In this document: positions 9,192-16,846 of the stretch, in pieces
Numbering within the stretch: the first letter of the stretch is position 1
Layout: every line of letters begins with the position of its first letter
Assembly: GCA_033722375.1 (NCBI GenBank)
Contig: JAWVZB010000069.1
Location: forward strand, 1-16,893
DNA from: JAWVZB01 sp033722375
Lineage (GTDB): Bacteria; Actinomycetota; Nitriliruptoria; Nitriliruptorales; Nitriliruptoraceae
DNA: 16,893 nucleotides
Direction of reading: 5' to 3'
Made by a program: the position numbers and the translations under genes
The notes under the pieces: model-generated
The model's database searches: none
What the model was told of the DNA's origin: nothing
What the model saw: only the letters and a program-made list of their open reading frames with translations

Positions 9192-10937
9192 TCACTCCGT
9201 ACTGAGCTCGAGCCATGCTTCCTCGACTTCGGCCAGTTCGTCTTCGACCGCTCGGAGGCCGGTGTCGAGCTCCCGGGCGCGCTCGTGATCGGCGCCGGCC
9301 TTGGCCAGCGCCCGGTGCAGCTCGTCGCGCTGCGCGGTCAGCTTCTCCATGCGCTCCTCGAGCGATCGGAGCTCGCGGTGACGTCGTTGGCGGGCCCGGT
9401 TCGCCGCCGCCGTGCCGCTCCGGTCCGTTGCGCCCCGGTCGTCTTCATCGTCCTCGCGGCGCCGGGCGGCCCGGTACCGCTCCCAGTCGAGGTGGCGTTC
9501 CAGCGTGCCGTCGCGGATCGCCACCAGCCGGTCCGTGACGCGATCGAGGAAGAACCGGTCGTGGGTCGCCACGATGATCGTGCCGGCGAAGCCGTCCAGG
9601 TGATCCTCGAGCACGTTCAGCGTGTCGAGGTCGAGGTCGTTGGTCGGTTCGTCCAGCACCAAGACGTTCGGGGCGCGCACGAGCGTGTGGAGGAGAGCGA
9701 GCCGGCGTCGCTCACCTCCCGACAGGTTGGCCACGGCCGCCCGTTGCAGCTCGGGGTCGAAGCCGAAGCGCTCGGCGAGACGTTCGGCCGGCAGACGCTC
9801 GCCGTTGGCGAGCGGGATGTGGGTGCCGACTGCCAGCACGCTGTCGAGGACCGAGGCCGATCCGGCCGGGACAGCGGCGTTCTGCTCGAAGACCCCGAAC
9901 TCGACGGTGGTCCCGACATCGACCTGGCCGCTGTCCGGCTCGAGCCGGCCCGTACAGACTCGCAGGAGCGTGGTCTTGCCCGACCCGTTCGGGCCCACCA
10001 CTCCCACACGGTCACCGGGGCCGATCGAGAGCGAGACCTCGTCGAGCACCACCTCGTCCTCGTAGGCGACCGAGACGTCGGAGACGTCGATGACGTGCGT
10101 GCCGAGCCGCCTCCGTCCCGTCCCGAGTTGCAGGGTCACCGGGTCCTCGGTGACGACCGACCCCTCGAGCCTCTTGATCTGTTCCAGGCGGAACTTGGGC
10201 TTGCTGGTCCGGGCCTTGGGGTCGCGACGCAACCAGGCGATCTCTTTCTTCAGCAGGTTCTCTCGGCGTCGCTGCTCCTCGGCACGCCGCTCCTCACGCT
10301 GGGTCCGCGCCTCGAGGAGGGCGGCGAAGCTGCCCTGGTGCCAGTGGAGCTCGGCCGGTCGGCCCGGCCGTGGCTCGAGCTCGAGCATCCGGTTCGTCAA
10401 CCGTTCGAGGAAGTAGCGGTCGTGCGTGACGAGGAGAAGTCCGACGTTGCGGTGCGTCAGCTCCTCCTCGAGCCAGTCGATGGTGTCGACGTCGAGATGG
10501 TTCGTCGGCTCGTCCAGCAGGAGGAGATCGCTGGCCGGCAGCAGTGCCTGCGCCACGGACACCCGCCGCTGTTGGCCACCCGACAGCGTCCCGACCTGAG
10601 CCGAAGGATCCAGCTCGAGACGGTCCAGCATCGCCTCCGCCTCGTGCTGCCGGACGCCAGCGTCCCCGTGTCCCATCGCCAGCTCGAGGGTCGTTGCATC
10701 CGGGGGTAGCTGCGGTGCCTGAGGCAGGTAGGTGACGTGGGTGTTCTGCCGGTGGACGACCTCACCCTCGTCGGGTGGCTCGATCCCCGCGACCAGCCGC
10801 AGCAGCGTCGACTTCCCGACCCCGTTGGGGCCGACCACCCCGACCCGGTCCTCGGTCGTGAGGCCGAACGACACGTCGGCGAACAGGGTGCGGCCGTCGT
10901 AGCGCTTGGCGACGCGGGTCAGACTCGTGACGTGCAT
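9192..10937 (-). CDS. ABC-F ATPase, Uup-like
   Basis: Soluble tandem-ATPase protein of 581 residues without membrane segments. ABC-F proteins act on the ribosome or on nucleic-acid structures rather than as transporters. First cassette: Walker A GPNGVGKST (36-44), signature LSGGQ (118-122), Walker B LLLLDEPTNHLD (138-149), THD switch (171-173). The interdomain linker carries a basic AWLRRDPKARTSKPK stretch (234-248), a Uup-type signature. Second cassette: Walker A GPNGSGKTT (315-323), LSGGE (405-409), VLVLDEPTNDLD (425-436), THD (458-460). The C-terminal 515-575 is charged and coiled-coil-like, as in the DNA-binding tail of Uup. All catalytic motifs are intact, so it is likely active. It is divergent from a second ABC-F gene across 59 bp. 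An antibiotic-resistance ABC-F is less likely because of the Uup linker and tail. Confidence 0.9.
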   Translation of the reverse strand: MHVTSLTRVAKRYDGRTLFADVSFGLTTEDRVGVVGPNGVGKSTLLRLVAGIEPPDEGEVVHRQNTHVTYLPQAPQLPPDATTLELAMGHGDAGVRQHEAEAMLDRLELDPSAQVGTLSGGQQRRVSVAQALLPASDLLLLDEPTNHLDVDTIDWLEEELTHRNVGLLLVTHDRYFLERLTNRMLELEPRPGRPAELHWHQGSFAALLEARTQREERRAEEQRRRENLLKKEIAWLRRDPKARTSKPKFRLEQIKRLEGSVVTEDPVTLQLGTGRRRLGTHVIDVSDVSVAYEDEVVLDEVSLSIGPGDRVGVVGPNGSGKTTLLRVCTGRLEPDSGQVDVGTTVEFGVFEQNAAVPAGSASVLDSVLAVGTHIPLANGERLPAERLAERFGFDPELQRAAVANLSGGERRRLALLHTLVRAPNVLVLDEPTNDLDLDTLNVLEDHLDGFAGTIIVATHDRFFLDRVTDRLVAIRDGTLERHLDWERYRAARRREDDEDDRGATDRSGTAAANRARQRRHRELRSLEERMEKLTAQRDELHRALAKAGADHERARELDTGLRAVEDELAEVEEAWLELSTE

Positions 10938-10996
10938 GGTCGCCTTCGGACGGTGCGGGCGGGAGCGTACGGGTGCCGTCGTTACCCTCCGGCAGC
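10938..10996. promoter_or_regulatory. Short divergent promoter region between the two ABC-F genes
   Basis: This 59-bp gap must drive both genes. A minus-strand TACGCT (10964-10969) would serve the Uup-like gene with a leader of about 20 nt and an AAGGCG site before ATG 10937. A plus-strand TACCCT (10983-10988) ends 8 nt before GTG 10997, which has no Shine-Dalgarno sequence, suggesting a leaderless or near-leaderless mRNA. The two hexamers are 13 bp apart, so polymerases on the two promoters would probably exclude each other. No -35 elements are recognised. Confidence 0.4.
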
Positions 10997-12946
10997 GTGA
11001 TCACGCTCAACCGCGTCTCCAAGGCCCACGGGGCCGACCAGCTCTTCGAGGACGCGTCGCTCCAGATCGTGCCGGGCCGGAAGATGGCGGTCGTCGGCCG
11101 CAACGGGTCGGGCAAGACCACGCTCCTCGAACTCGTTCTCGGGTGGCAGCGACCCGACAGCGGCGAGGTCACCCGCCAGCGCGAGCTGCGCATCGGCCAC
11201 CTGCCGCAGGACGTGGAGCTCGAAGTCAGCGGTGGGACCGTGCTCGAGGTGGTCCTCGACGGCGCTGCCGAGGTCGCCGACCTCGAAGCTCGGTTGGAGG
11301 AGCTCACCGCCCGGATCGCGGCGGCCGACGACCGCGAGGAGCGCGAGCAGCTCCTCGAGGTGTACGGGCGCGAGCAGACCCGGTTCGAGCAGCTCGGGGG
11401 CTACAGCATCGAGGCCGTGGCACAGCGCGTCCTCGCGGGGCTCGGCTTCCAACCGGACGACGGAGCGCGCCCCGTCGACGAGCTCTCCGGTGGCTGGCGC
11501 GTGCGGGTGGCGTTGGCTCGGCTCCTGCTCACCGACCCCGACCTCCTCGTGCTCGACGAGCCCACCAACCACCTGGACCTCGAGTCGATCCGGTGGCTCG
11601 AGGAGACCCTGGTGGCGCACCCCAGCGCGGTCCTGTTCGTCAGCCACGACCGCGACTTCATCGACGCGGTCGCGGAGCGGGTCGTCGAGGTCGCTCACGG
11701 CACGCTGACCGAGTACGTCGGCGGTTTCGCGGAGTTCGTGGCCGAGCGCGAGGGCCGCATCGAGCGTCTCCGTGCCGCCGCCGCCAACCAGGAACGGGAG
11801 ATCGCCAAGACGGAACGGTTCATCGAGCGCTTCCGCTACAAGGCGTCCAAGGCACGGCAGGTGCAGAGTCGGATCAAGTCGCTCGAGAAGCTCGATCGCA
11901 TCGAGGTTCCCGAGGACGACGACCCACGTCACCGCTTCCGGTTCCCCGAGCCGCGCCGTGCCGGGCGGGTGGTCGCCACGCTCGAGGAGGCAACGGTCGG
12001 CTTCGACGGCCAGCCGGTGATCAGCGACGCCGATCTCGTGCTCGAACGAGGCTGGAAGGTGGCGGTTCTCGGCCCCAACGGCGCTGGGAAGACCACGTTG
12101 CTCCGGCTCCTCGTCGGTGATCTGGAGCCGGATGCCGGGACCGTGACCCTCGGTCACAACGTCGATGTCGGCTACTTCGCACAGCATGTGGTCGAGGAGC
12201 TCCGCCCACACCGGACGGTCCTCGAGGAGTACACCTCGGTGCTCACCGAGGAGCATCGGCGCGACAACCCCCGCACCCTGCTCGGGGCGTTCGGCTTCGG
12301 GGCCGAGGCTGCCGACCGCGCGGTCCGCTCGTTGTCCGGGGGCGAGCTGACGCGTCTCGCCCTGGCTCGCCTGATGGCCAACTCGGCCAACCTGCTCGTC
12401 CTCGACGAACCCACCAATCACCTCGACATCGCGAGTCGCGACCTGCTCGAGGACGCCCTGGTGGCCTACCCGGGGACGGTCGTGCTCGTGACCCACGACC
12501 GTCACGTCATCCGCGGGGTCGCGGACCACGTCGTCGAGGTCGACCATGGCCAGCTCCGGCTGCACGAAGGCGACTACGAGTCCTACCTCGACCGGAACGA
12601 TGCCACGGCAGCCGAGCGCCTCCCCGCATCGGCCCCGCCCCGCCCCGATCAGGACACCAAGCGTCGTGAAGCAGAGCGCCGCAACGCGCTGTACCGCGCC
12701 ACGAAGGACCTCCGCTCCGAGGTCGAGGAGGTCGAGGAGGCGCTCGTGGCCGCGGAAGCCGAGGTTGCGGAGCTGACCCGGCAGCTCGCCGACCCGGCCG
12801 TCTACGAGGACGACGACCGCGTCAAGGAGCTGGTGAACCAGCACGGGCAGGCGAAGGACCGTGCTGCCGAGCTGCTCGAGCAGTGGGAGCGGGTCCAGCT
12901 CCAGCTCGAGGCGGCCGAGCGTCGCGTGGAGGCCGATCTCGAGTGA
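10997..12946 (+). CDS. ABC-F ATPase, YheS/YdiF-like
   Basis: Soluble duplicated ATPase of 649 residues, predicted to bind ribosomes. First cassette: Walker A GRNGSGKTT (34-42), signature LSGGW (163-167; the Trp is typical of the YheS/YdiF subgroup), LLVLDEPTNHLD (183-194). The linker (about 250-305) contains FIERFRYKASKARQVQSRIK, the arm pattern of this subgroup, which in ABC-F proteins reaches toward the ribosomal P-site. Second cassette: GPNGAGKTT (359-367), LSGGE (446-450), LLVLDEPTNHLD (466-477). Residues 552-647 form a long charged C-terminal coiled coil. I chose GTG 10997 because it yields MITLNRVSKAHG, the standard ABC-F opening; an in-frame GTG at 10973 lies upstream of the candidate -10. 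The gene converges on the GGDEF-EAL gene 36 bp away, with no strong terminator. Confidence 0.9.
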   Translation: MITLNRVSKAHGADQLFEDASLQIVPGRKMAVVGRNGSGKTTLLELVLGWQRPDSGEVTRQRELRIGHLPQDVELEVSGGTVLEVVLDGAAEVADLEARLEELTARIAAADDREEREQLLEVYGREQTRFEQLGGYSIEAVAQRVLAGLGFQPDDGARPVDELSGGWRVRVALARLLLTDPDLLVLDEPTNHLDLESIRWLEETLVAHPSAVLFVSHDRDFIDAVAERVVEVAHGTLTEYVGGFAEFVAEREGRIERLRAAAANQEREIAKTERFIERFRYKASKARQVQSRIKSLEKLDRIEVPEDDDPRHRFRFPEPRRAGRVVATLEEATVGFDGQPVISDADLVLERGWKVAVLGPNGAGKTTLLRLLVGDLEPDAGTVTLGHNVDVGYFAQHVVEELRPHRTVLEEYTSVLTEEHRRDNPRTLLGAFGFGAEAADRAVRSLSGGELTRLALARLMANSANLLVLDEPTNHLDIASRDLLEDALVAYPGTVVLVTHDRHVIRGVADHVVEVDHGQLRLHEGDYESYLDRNDATAAERLPASAPPRPDQDTKRREAERRNALYRATKDLRSEVEEVEEALVAAEAEVAELTRQLADPAVYEDDDRVKELVNQHGQAKDRAAELLEQWERVQLQLEAAERRVEADLE

Positions 12947-12982
12947 GGCGACGGTGCGGTGGTCGCGCGCCGCCGGGCCAGC

Positions 12983-14404
12983 TCAGCCGACGTCGGCTTC
13001 GGGACTGCGATCCCGTGTGGCTGCCCACTCGAGCAGCTCGTCGTTCGGCAGCGGCCGGCTGATGAAGAACCCCTGTGCCCGCTCGCACCCGATGCGTTCG
13101 AGGTGCTCGAGCTGTTGGCCGGTCTCGACGCCCTCGGCGACCGTGCTGAGCCCGAAGCGCTGCGCCAGATCGACGATCGCGTGGGGAACCTCCGTGTCCG
13201 TGGCGGCGACCAGCGGCTCGGCGATCTTCAGCGCATGGAGCGGGAAGCGCTCCAGGTTCCGCAGCGACGAATGGCCGGTGCCGAAGTCGTCCACCGACAA
13301 GGTCACGCCCATGGCGGCGAGCGCGTGGAGCTGCTCAGCCGCGAGGTCGGGCCGAGCAGCCAGCGCCTGCTCGGTGACCTCGAGCTCGAGCCGATCGGCG
13401 TGGAGGCCGGTCGTGTCGAGGAGCTCCCCGACGAACTTCGCGAGGTCACCTCGGGTGAACTGGGTCGGCGAGAGGTTCACGGCGACGCGGGCGTGCTCGA
13501 GCCCCGACTCCGCCCACGCGGCCGCATCGGCACAGGCACGATCGAGGACCCAATCGGTCAGCGGCTGCATGAGGTCGGTGTCCTCGGCCACCTCGATGAA
13601 GGCTGCCGCCGGGATCTCGGTCCCGCCGGGGCGCACCCAGCGCACCAGGGCCTCGACCGCCACGACCTCTCGCGTCGCGATCTCGACCTGTGGCTGGTAG
13701 AGGAGCCGCAGATCCCCGGCCTCGATGGCCTCGCGGAGCTCCCGGACCATCCGCACCCTCGCCTCGTTCGCCTCCCGCAACGCGGACGTCGAGAACTGGT
13801 AGCGCCTCCGGCCGGCGGCTTTGGCGGAGTACATCGCCTGGTCGGCGTGCTGGAGCAGATCGTGGGCGGTGGTGCCGTCGTCGGGAGTGATGGCGACCCC
13901 GACGCTGACCGTCACGGTCAGCGACCGGCCGTTGACGGGGATGGGGTCCTCCATGGTGTCGAGGATCTTCTGGGCCACGGTCGCGGCACCGGCGGCGTCG
14001 TCGAGACCCTCGAGCACGACTGTGAACTCGTCGCCACCGAGCCGGGCGATGGTGTCGCCGCGACGGCTGATCGACGTGAGGCGCTCGGCGACGGTGCGGA
14101 GGACCCCGTCACCGATCTCGTGCCCGTACTGGTCGTTGACGTCCTTGAACCGGTCGATGTCGACGAAGAGCACGGCGACGCGGTTGCCGCTGCGCTCCGA
14201 GCGGGCCAGCGCGTGCTCGAGCCGGTCACGCAACAGGACCCGGTTCCCGACCCCGGTGAGCGGGTCACGCCGGGGGAGCTCCTCCTCGGGCCCGAGGGAG
14301 CGCTCGGCGAACCCTCGAGCGAGTTGCCACGCCACCGCGAGCAGGCTGACGCCGGCCACGGCCATCGCCCACGGCCGGGCGGGGCGGTTCGGGCGAGGAG
14401 CCAC
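12983..14404 (-). CDS. Membrane-anchored GGDEF-EAL protein (c-di-GMP synthesis/hydrolysis)
   Basis: Protein of 473 residues with a single N-terminal hydrophobic segment (about 12-28) and no periplasmic or PAS sensor. Diguanylate cyclase domain: RRDPLTGVGNR (45-55), DIDRFKDVND (82-91), intact active site GGDEF (123-127), and an intact inhibitory RxxD I-site (Arg114-Asp117) exactly five residues before it. EAL phosphodiesterase domain: EAL (251-253), Asn310, Glu342 and Glu345 in LEVTE, DDFGTG (372-377), Lys393, Glu424 in AEGVE, and Gln444. These match the metal- and substrate-binding set, so both activities are plausible. One deviation: the usual LKID is LKIA (392-395). GTG 14404 has GGAGG 4 nt upstream. 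It stands alone, so which activity dominates and what it controls are unknown. Confidence 0.93.
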   Translation of the reverse strand: MAPRPNRPARPWAMAVAGVSLLAVAWQLARGFAERSLGPEEELPRRDPLTGVGNRVLLRDRLEHALARSERSGNRVAVLFVDIDRFKDVNDQYGHEIGDGVLRTVAERLTSISRRGDTIARLGGDEFTVVLEGLDDAAGAATVAQKILDTMEDPIPVNGRSLTVTVSVGVAITPDDGTTAHDLLQHADQAMYSAKAAGRRRYQFSTSALREANEARVRMVRELREAIEAGDLRLLYQPQVEIATREVVAVEALVRWVRPGGTEIPAAAFIEVAEDTDLMQPLTDWVLDRACADAAAWAESGLEHARVAVNLSPTQFTRGDLAKFVGELLDTTGLHADRLELEVTEQALAARPDLAAEQLHALAAMGVTLSVDDFGTGHSSLRNLERFPLHALKIAEPLVAATDTEVPHAIVDLAQRFGLSTVAEGVETGQQLEHLERIGCERAQGFFISRPLPNDELLEWAATRDRSPEADVG

Positions 14405-14535
14405 GACACCTCCGGTGGGTCACTCTCTGTATCGACACGCCGAGGCCAGGACTGGACGGTGTCAACCGGATCCTGGTCGGAGATGGTTCGATCTGATCGG
14501 TGCGTCAACCTCGATCGGCCCGTCGGGCGGGACTG

Positions 14536-14648
14536 TACGAACGGGAGGGCCGACGCCCTGACGGAGCGTAACTCGCGCGGTGCTCGCTCGTTGATCTTCA
14601 TGAAGGGCCCCGCTCGCGCGGGGCGGAGGAACACGAAGGGAGACGACG
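14536..14648 (+). promoter_or_regulatory. Structured 5' leader and candidate promoter of the acidic anchored protein
   Basis: No gene lies between 14405 and 14648. Candidate -10 elements are TACGAA (14536-14541) or the weaker TAACTC (14569-14574). Between these and the ATG are three symmetric elements: a 5-bp stem AGGGC-CGAC-GCCCT (14546-14559), the palindrome CTTCATGAAG (14596-14605), and a perfect 7-bp stem GCCCCGC-TCGC-GCGGGGC (14607-14624). The last ends 24 nt before the start and leaves the AAGGGAG ribosome binding site exposed. There is no T-run after it, and no plus-strand gene upstream that it could terminate. An mRNA-stabilising or regulatory leader is the simplest reading. No c-di-GMP riboswitch consensus is recognised. 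Confidence 0.4.
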
Positions 14649-15347
14649 ATGAACCGCAAGCGCCTGATCAGCATCCTCGCCGGCCTGACCCTGTCCATGG
14701 CCACGTTCGCCGGCCCGGCCGCCGCCCTCGAAGGTGTCACCGTCGAGGACGACACCGTCGAGGCCGAGCTCGCCGACACCACGGTGACGCTCGAAGCGGA
14801 CGAGGATCCTTCGCTCGAAGCCAGCACCGACGAGGACAGCGTCAGCCTGGACCCGACCGGAGACGACCCCGTCGAGACCACCCTCGATGACGACGAGGGC
14901 GACACCGTCGACCAGACCATCGACGAGGCCGGCGACCTTCTCGAGGAGGACCCTGCCGCGGCGGAGGACGACGGGCCGACCTCGAACGACGACGGCGACG
15001 TCAAGACCGCCGACGGCGACGGCACCCGTGCCGCAGCCACTCCGCAGAACGAGGGGCCGGCGTTCGACGCCTCGGCGCTCGACGCCCAGGCGGCCCACCG
15101 GTACGGATCCGCCTACCAGCAGCCGACTCCCGCTGCGGTCGCGGACACCGGGGACACCGCCGAGCCGGCGCCGGTCGTCGCCCCGCCCCGCGACGAGGAG
15201 ACCGTGGACCTCGCCGCCTCCACCCCGATCTCCGACCCGGCCTCGCCGCCCTTCGCGTTGAAGGTGTTCGCGAGCCTGCTGGTCGCCGGGACGGCGATGA
15301 CCTGGTGGAACGCCCGCGAGGCCGTCGGGATCCAGGCCAACGACTGA
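14649..15347 (+). CDS. Exported, extremely acidic membrane-anchored protein of unknown function
   Basis: I do not recognise a family. The 232-residue protein starts with a clear signal peptide (basic MNRKR, hydrophobic core 6-20, likely cleavage after AAA at 24-26). Residues 27-125 hold 39 Asp/Glu and one Lys, with loosely repeated Thr/Val-Glu-Asp units such as DTTVTLEADEDP, suggesting short beta-like or disordered acidic repeats. A Pro/Ala-rich stalk follows (about 128-200), then one hydrophobic helix (about 201-219) and a short tail NAREAVGIQAND. There is no LPXTG or PEP-CTERM sorting signal, so the C-terminal helix is probably a membrane anchor with the acidic part outside. Possible roles are divalent-cation binding, wall-associated spacer or surface charge. 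ATG 14649 has AAGGGAG upstream. It is monocistronic, closed by strong hairpins. Confidence 0.82.
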   Translation: MNRKRLISILAGLTLSMATFAGPAAALEGVTVEDDTVEAELADTTVTLEADEDPSLEASTDEDSVSLDPTGDDPVETTLDDDEGDTVDQTIDEAGDLLEEDPAAAEDDGPTSNDDGDVKTADGDGTRAAATPQNEGPAFDASALDAQAAHRYGSAYQQPTPAAVADTGDTAEPAPVVAPPRDEETVDLAASTPISDPASPPFALKVFASLLVAGTAMTWWNAREAVGIQAND

Positions 15348-15359
15348 CCGCTTCCCACG

Positions 15360-15389
15360 AGCCCGGGGGTCCTCTCCCTGCCCCCGGCT
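15360..15389 (+). terminator. First stem-loop downstream of the acidic protein gene
   Basis: AGCC-(C)-GGGGG pairs with CCCCC-GGCT (9 bp with one bulged C) around an 11-nt loop, 12 nt after the stop. There is no T-tract directly after it, so it may act together with the next hairpin. Confidence 0.5.
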
Positions 15390-15396
15390 CCTCCAC

Positions 15397-15433
15397 GACC
15401 ACGGGCCCGGCTCGAGCCGGGCCCGTGGTCTTT
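15397..15433 (+). terminator. Strong intrinsic terminator built on a perfect 34-bp palindrome
   Basis: Positions 15397-15430 read identically on both strands; the half-site is GACCACGGGCCCGGCTC, giving a stem of about 15 bp around a CTCGAG centre, followed by TTT (15431-15433). Location and stability fit a rho-independent terminator for the acidic protein gene with the short T-run seen in high-GC genomes. No T-run exists on the other side, so it works best for plus-strand transcripts and insulates the thiolase operon. Confidence 0.75.
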
Positions 15434-15550
15434 GCGTCGTCGCAGCACGCCCGGGTCGGGATCGCGCCGGGGCGGAGGGGGCTGCCGTCGGAGCTTCCCA
15501 CGCTGCTCGGTCGGCCAGCGGTCGATGTCCGTTCGGCCATCGGCGGGCCG

Positions 15551-15556
15551 TAGTCT
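15551..15556 (+). promoter_or_regulatory. Candidate -10 element (TAGTCT) for the thiolase operon
   Basis: TAGTCT lies 38 nt before the thiolase ATG, predicting a leader of about 32 nt that contains AGGA (15585-15588). It sits downstream of the strong terminator, where a new promoter is required. No -35 is recognised. Confidence 0.3.
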
Positions 15557-15594
15557 GGCGGTCACCTCCCCGCTCCTCTCCCACAGGACCTGCC

Positions 15595-16773
15595 ATGACC
15601 GAGCTGCGCGATGCGCTGTACATCGATGGCGTGCGCCTCTCGATCGGACGCGCGAAGGACACCGGCTACTACGCCCAGACCCGCGCCGACGACATGTCGG
15701 TGCGCGCGATCAGAGCGCTCATGGATCGCAACCCCGAACTCATCGAGCGGGGCGTCGACGACGTCGCGTGGGCGGCGACGGCCCAGGTCGGCGACCAGGG
15801 GCTGACGCTCGGGCGCTCGCTCGCGATCCTGTCCGGACTCGGCACGGACGTCCCCGGCTACGCCATCGACCGCATGTGCGCCGGCGCCCTGACCGCGATC
15901 GTCAATGCCGCCAACGCGGTGAGGGTCGGGGCACAGGACGTGGTCATCGCGGGCGGGGTCGAACACATGGGCAACCATCCCATGGCCGAAGAGGTCGACC
16001 CCAACCCCCGCTTCCTCGCCGACGACCTCGTCGACCAGTCCGCGCTCGTCATGGGGAACACCGCCGAGAACCTCCACGACGAACACCCCGAGATCTCCCG
16101 CGACCGAGCCGACGAGTACGCGCTGCAGTCGCAGGAGCGCACCGCCAAGGCGCAGGCCAACGGCGACTTCGCCGACCACGTGATCCCCATGACCGTCTGG
16201 ACCGACGACGGCTGGCAGGTGGTTGCCGAGGACGAGCACCCGCGGCCGGGAACCACCATGGACGACCTCGCGGGACTGACGTCACCGTTCCGCCCCGGCG
16301 GCCGGGTCACGGCCGGGAACGCCGCGGGACTCAACGACGGCGCCGGCGGGGTGTTGCTCGCCTCCAAGGAGACCGCTGACGCGCTCGGTGTCACCGGCAA
16401 GATGCGGGTCGTCGATTACGCGTTCGTCGGGGTCGAGCCCGAGATCATGGGGCGCGGGCCGATCCCCGCGACCGACAAGCTGCTGTCCAAGACCGGTCTC
16501 ACGATCGACGACATCGATGTCATCGAGATGAACGAGGCCTTCGCCGTCCAGTGCGTCGCGTTCCTCGACCACTTCGACCTCCCCCTCGACACCGAGAAGG
16601 TCAACCCCTACGGCGGGGCGATCGCGCTGGGGCATCCCCTCGCCTTCAGCGGGGCGCGCCTGGCCATGCAGCTGGCGCACTACTTCGACACCCACGAGAA
16701 CGCCACCCGGGGGATCACGACCTTGTGCATCGGCCTCGGGATGGGCGCCGCCGTGCTGTGGGAGCGTGTCTGA
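15595..16773 (+). CDS. Acetyl-CoA acyltransferase (thiolase, FadA/FadI-like)
   Basis: Thiolase-superfamily enzyme of 392 residues, normal length, that cleaves 3-ketoacyl-CoA with CoA (beta-oxidation) or, less likely here, condenses acetyl-CoA. The catalytic set is complete: nucleophile Cys95 in DRMCAGALTAI, NEAF (313-316), His347 in GGAIALGHPLAFSG, and the acid/base Cys378 in CIGLGMG (the usual CIGGGQG with two substitutions). AGNAAGLNDGA (240-250) is the substrate-loop motif. ATG 15595 is preceded by a modest AGGA, and the family N-terminus (YIDGVRLSIGRAK) fits. The next gene begins 73 bp downstream with a strong ribosome binding site. In related bacteria a thiolase is often followed by a multifunctional 3-hydroxyacyl-CoA dehydrogenase, which supports a fatty-acid degradation role, but the neighbour cannot be identified here. 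Confidence 0.94.
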   Translation: MTELRDALYIDGVRLSIGRAKDTGYYAQTRADDMSVRAIRALMDRNPELIERGVDDVAWAATAQVGDQGLTLGRSLAILSGLGTDVPGYAIDRMCAGALTAIVNAANAVRVGAQDVVIAGGVEHMGNHPMAEEVDPNPRFLADDLVDQSALVMGNTAENLHDEHPEISRDRADEYALQSQERTAKAQANGDFADHVIPMTVWTDDGWQVVAEDEHPRPGTTMDDLAGLTSPFRPGGRVTAGNAAGLNDGAGGVLLASKETADALGVTGKMRVVDYAFVGVEPEIMGRGPIPATDKLLSKTGLTIDDIDVIEMNEAFAVQCVAFLDHFDLPLDTEKVNPYGGAIALGHPLAFSGARLAMQLAHYFDTHENATRGITTLCIGLGMGAAVLWERV

Positions 16774-16846
16774 GCCCGCGATCCCGACCATCCGTCGCTC
16801 GTCCACGTCCCCGTTCCGACCACGCCCTGACCACGGAGGAGCACCC

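Noticed and set aside
10973..10996. Eight-residue longer start (GTG 10973) for the YheS-like ABC-F gene
   Set aside because: The standard ABC-F opening MITLNRVSK begins at 10997, and the upstream GTG lies before the candidate -10.
10982..12844. Long minus-strand open frame of 620 codons antisense to the YheS-like ABC-F gene
   Set aside because: It lacks any recognisable domain and its composition is that of an opposite-strand shadow in GC-rich DNA. The plus-strand frame has complete ABC-F motifs.
14405..14648. Possible c-di-GMP riboswitch next to the GGDEF-EAL gene
   Set aside because: I find no conserved GEMM-type core sequence or tetraloop/receptor pattern; only simple short stems are present.
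12959..14890. Plus-strand open frame of 643 codons across the GGDEF-EAL gene and into the acidic protein gene
   Set aside because: It is antisense to clear GGDEF and EAL domains and runs out of frame through the start of the acidic protein gene. No family features are present.
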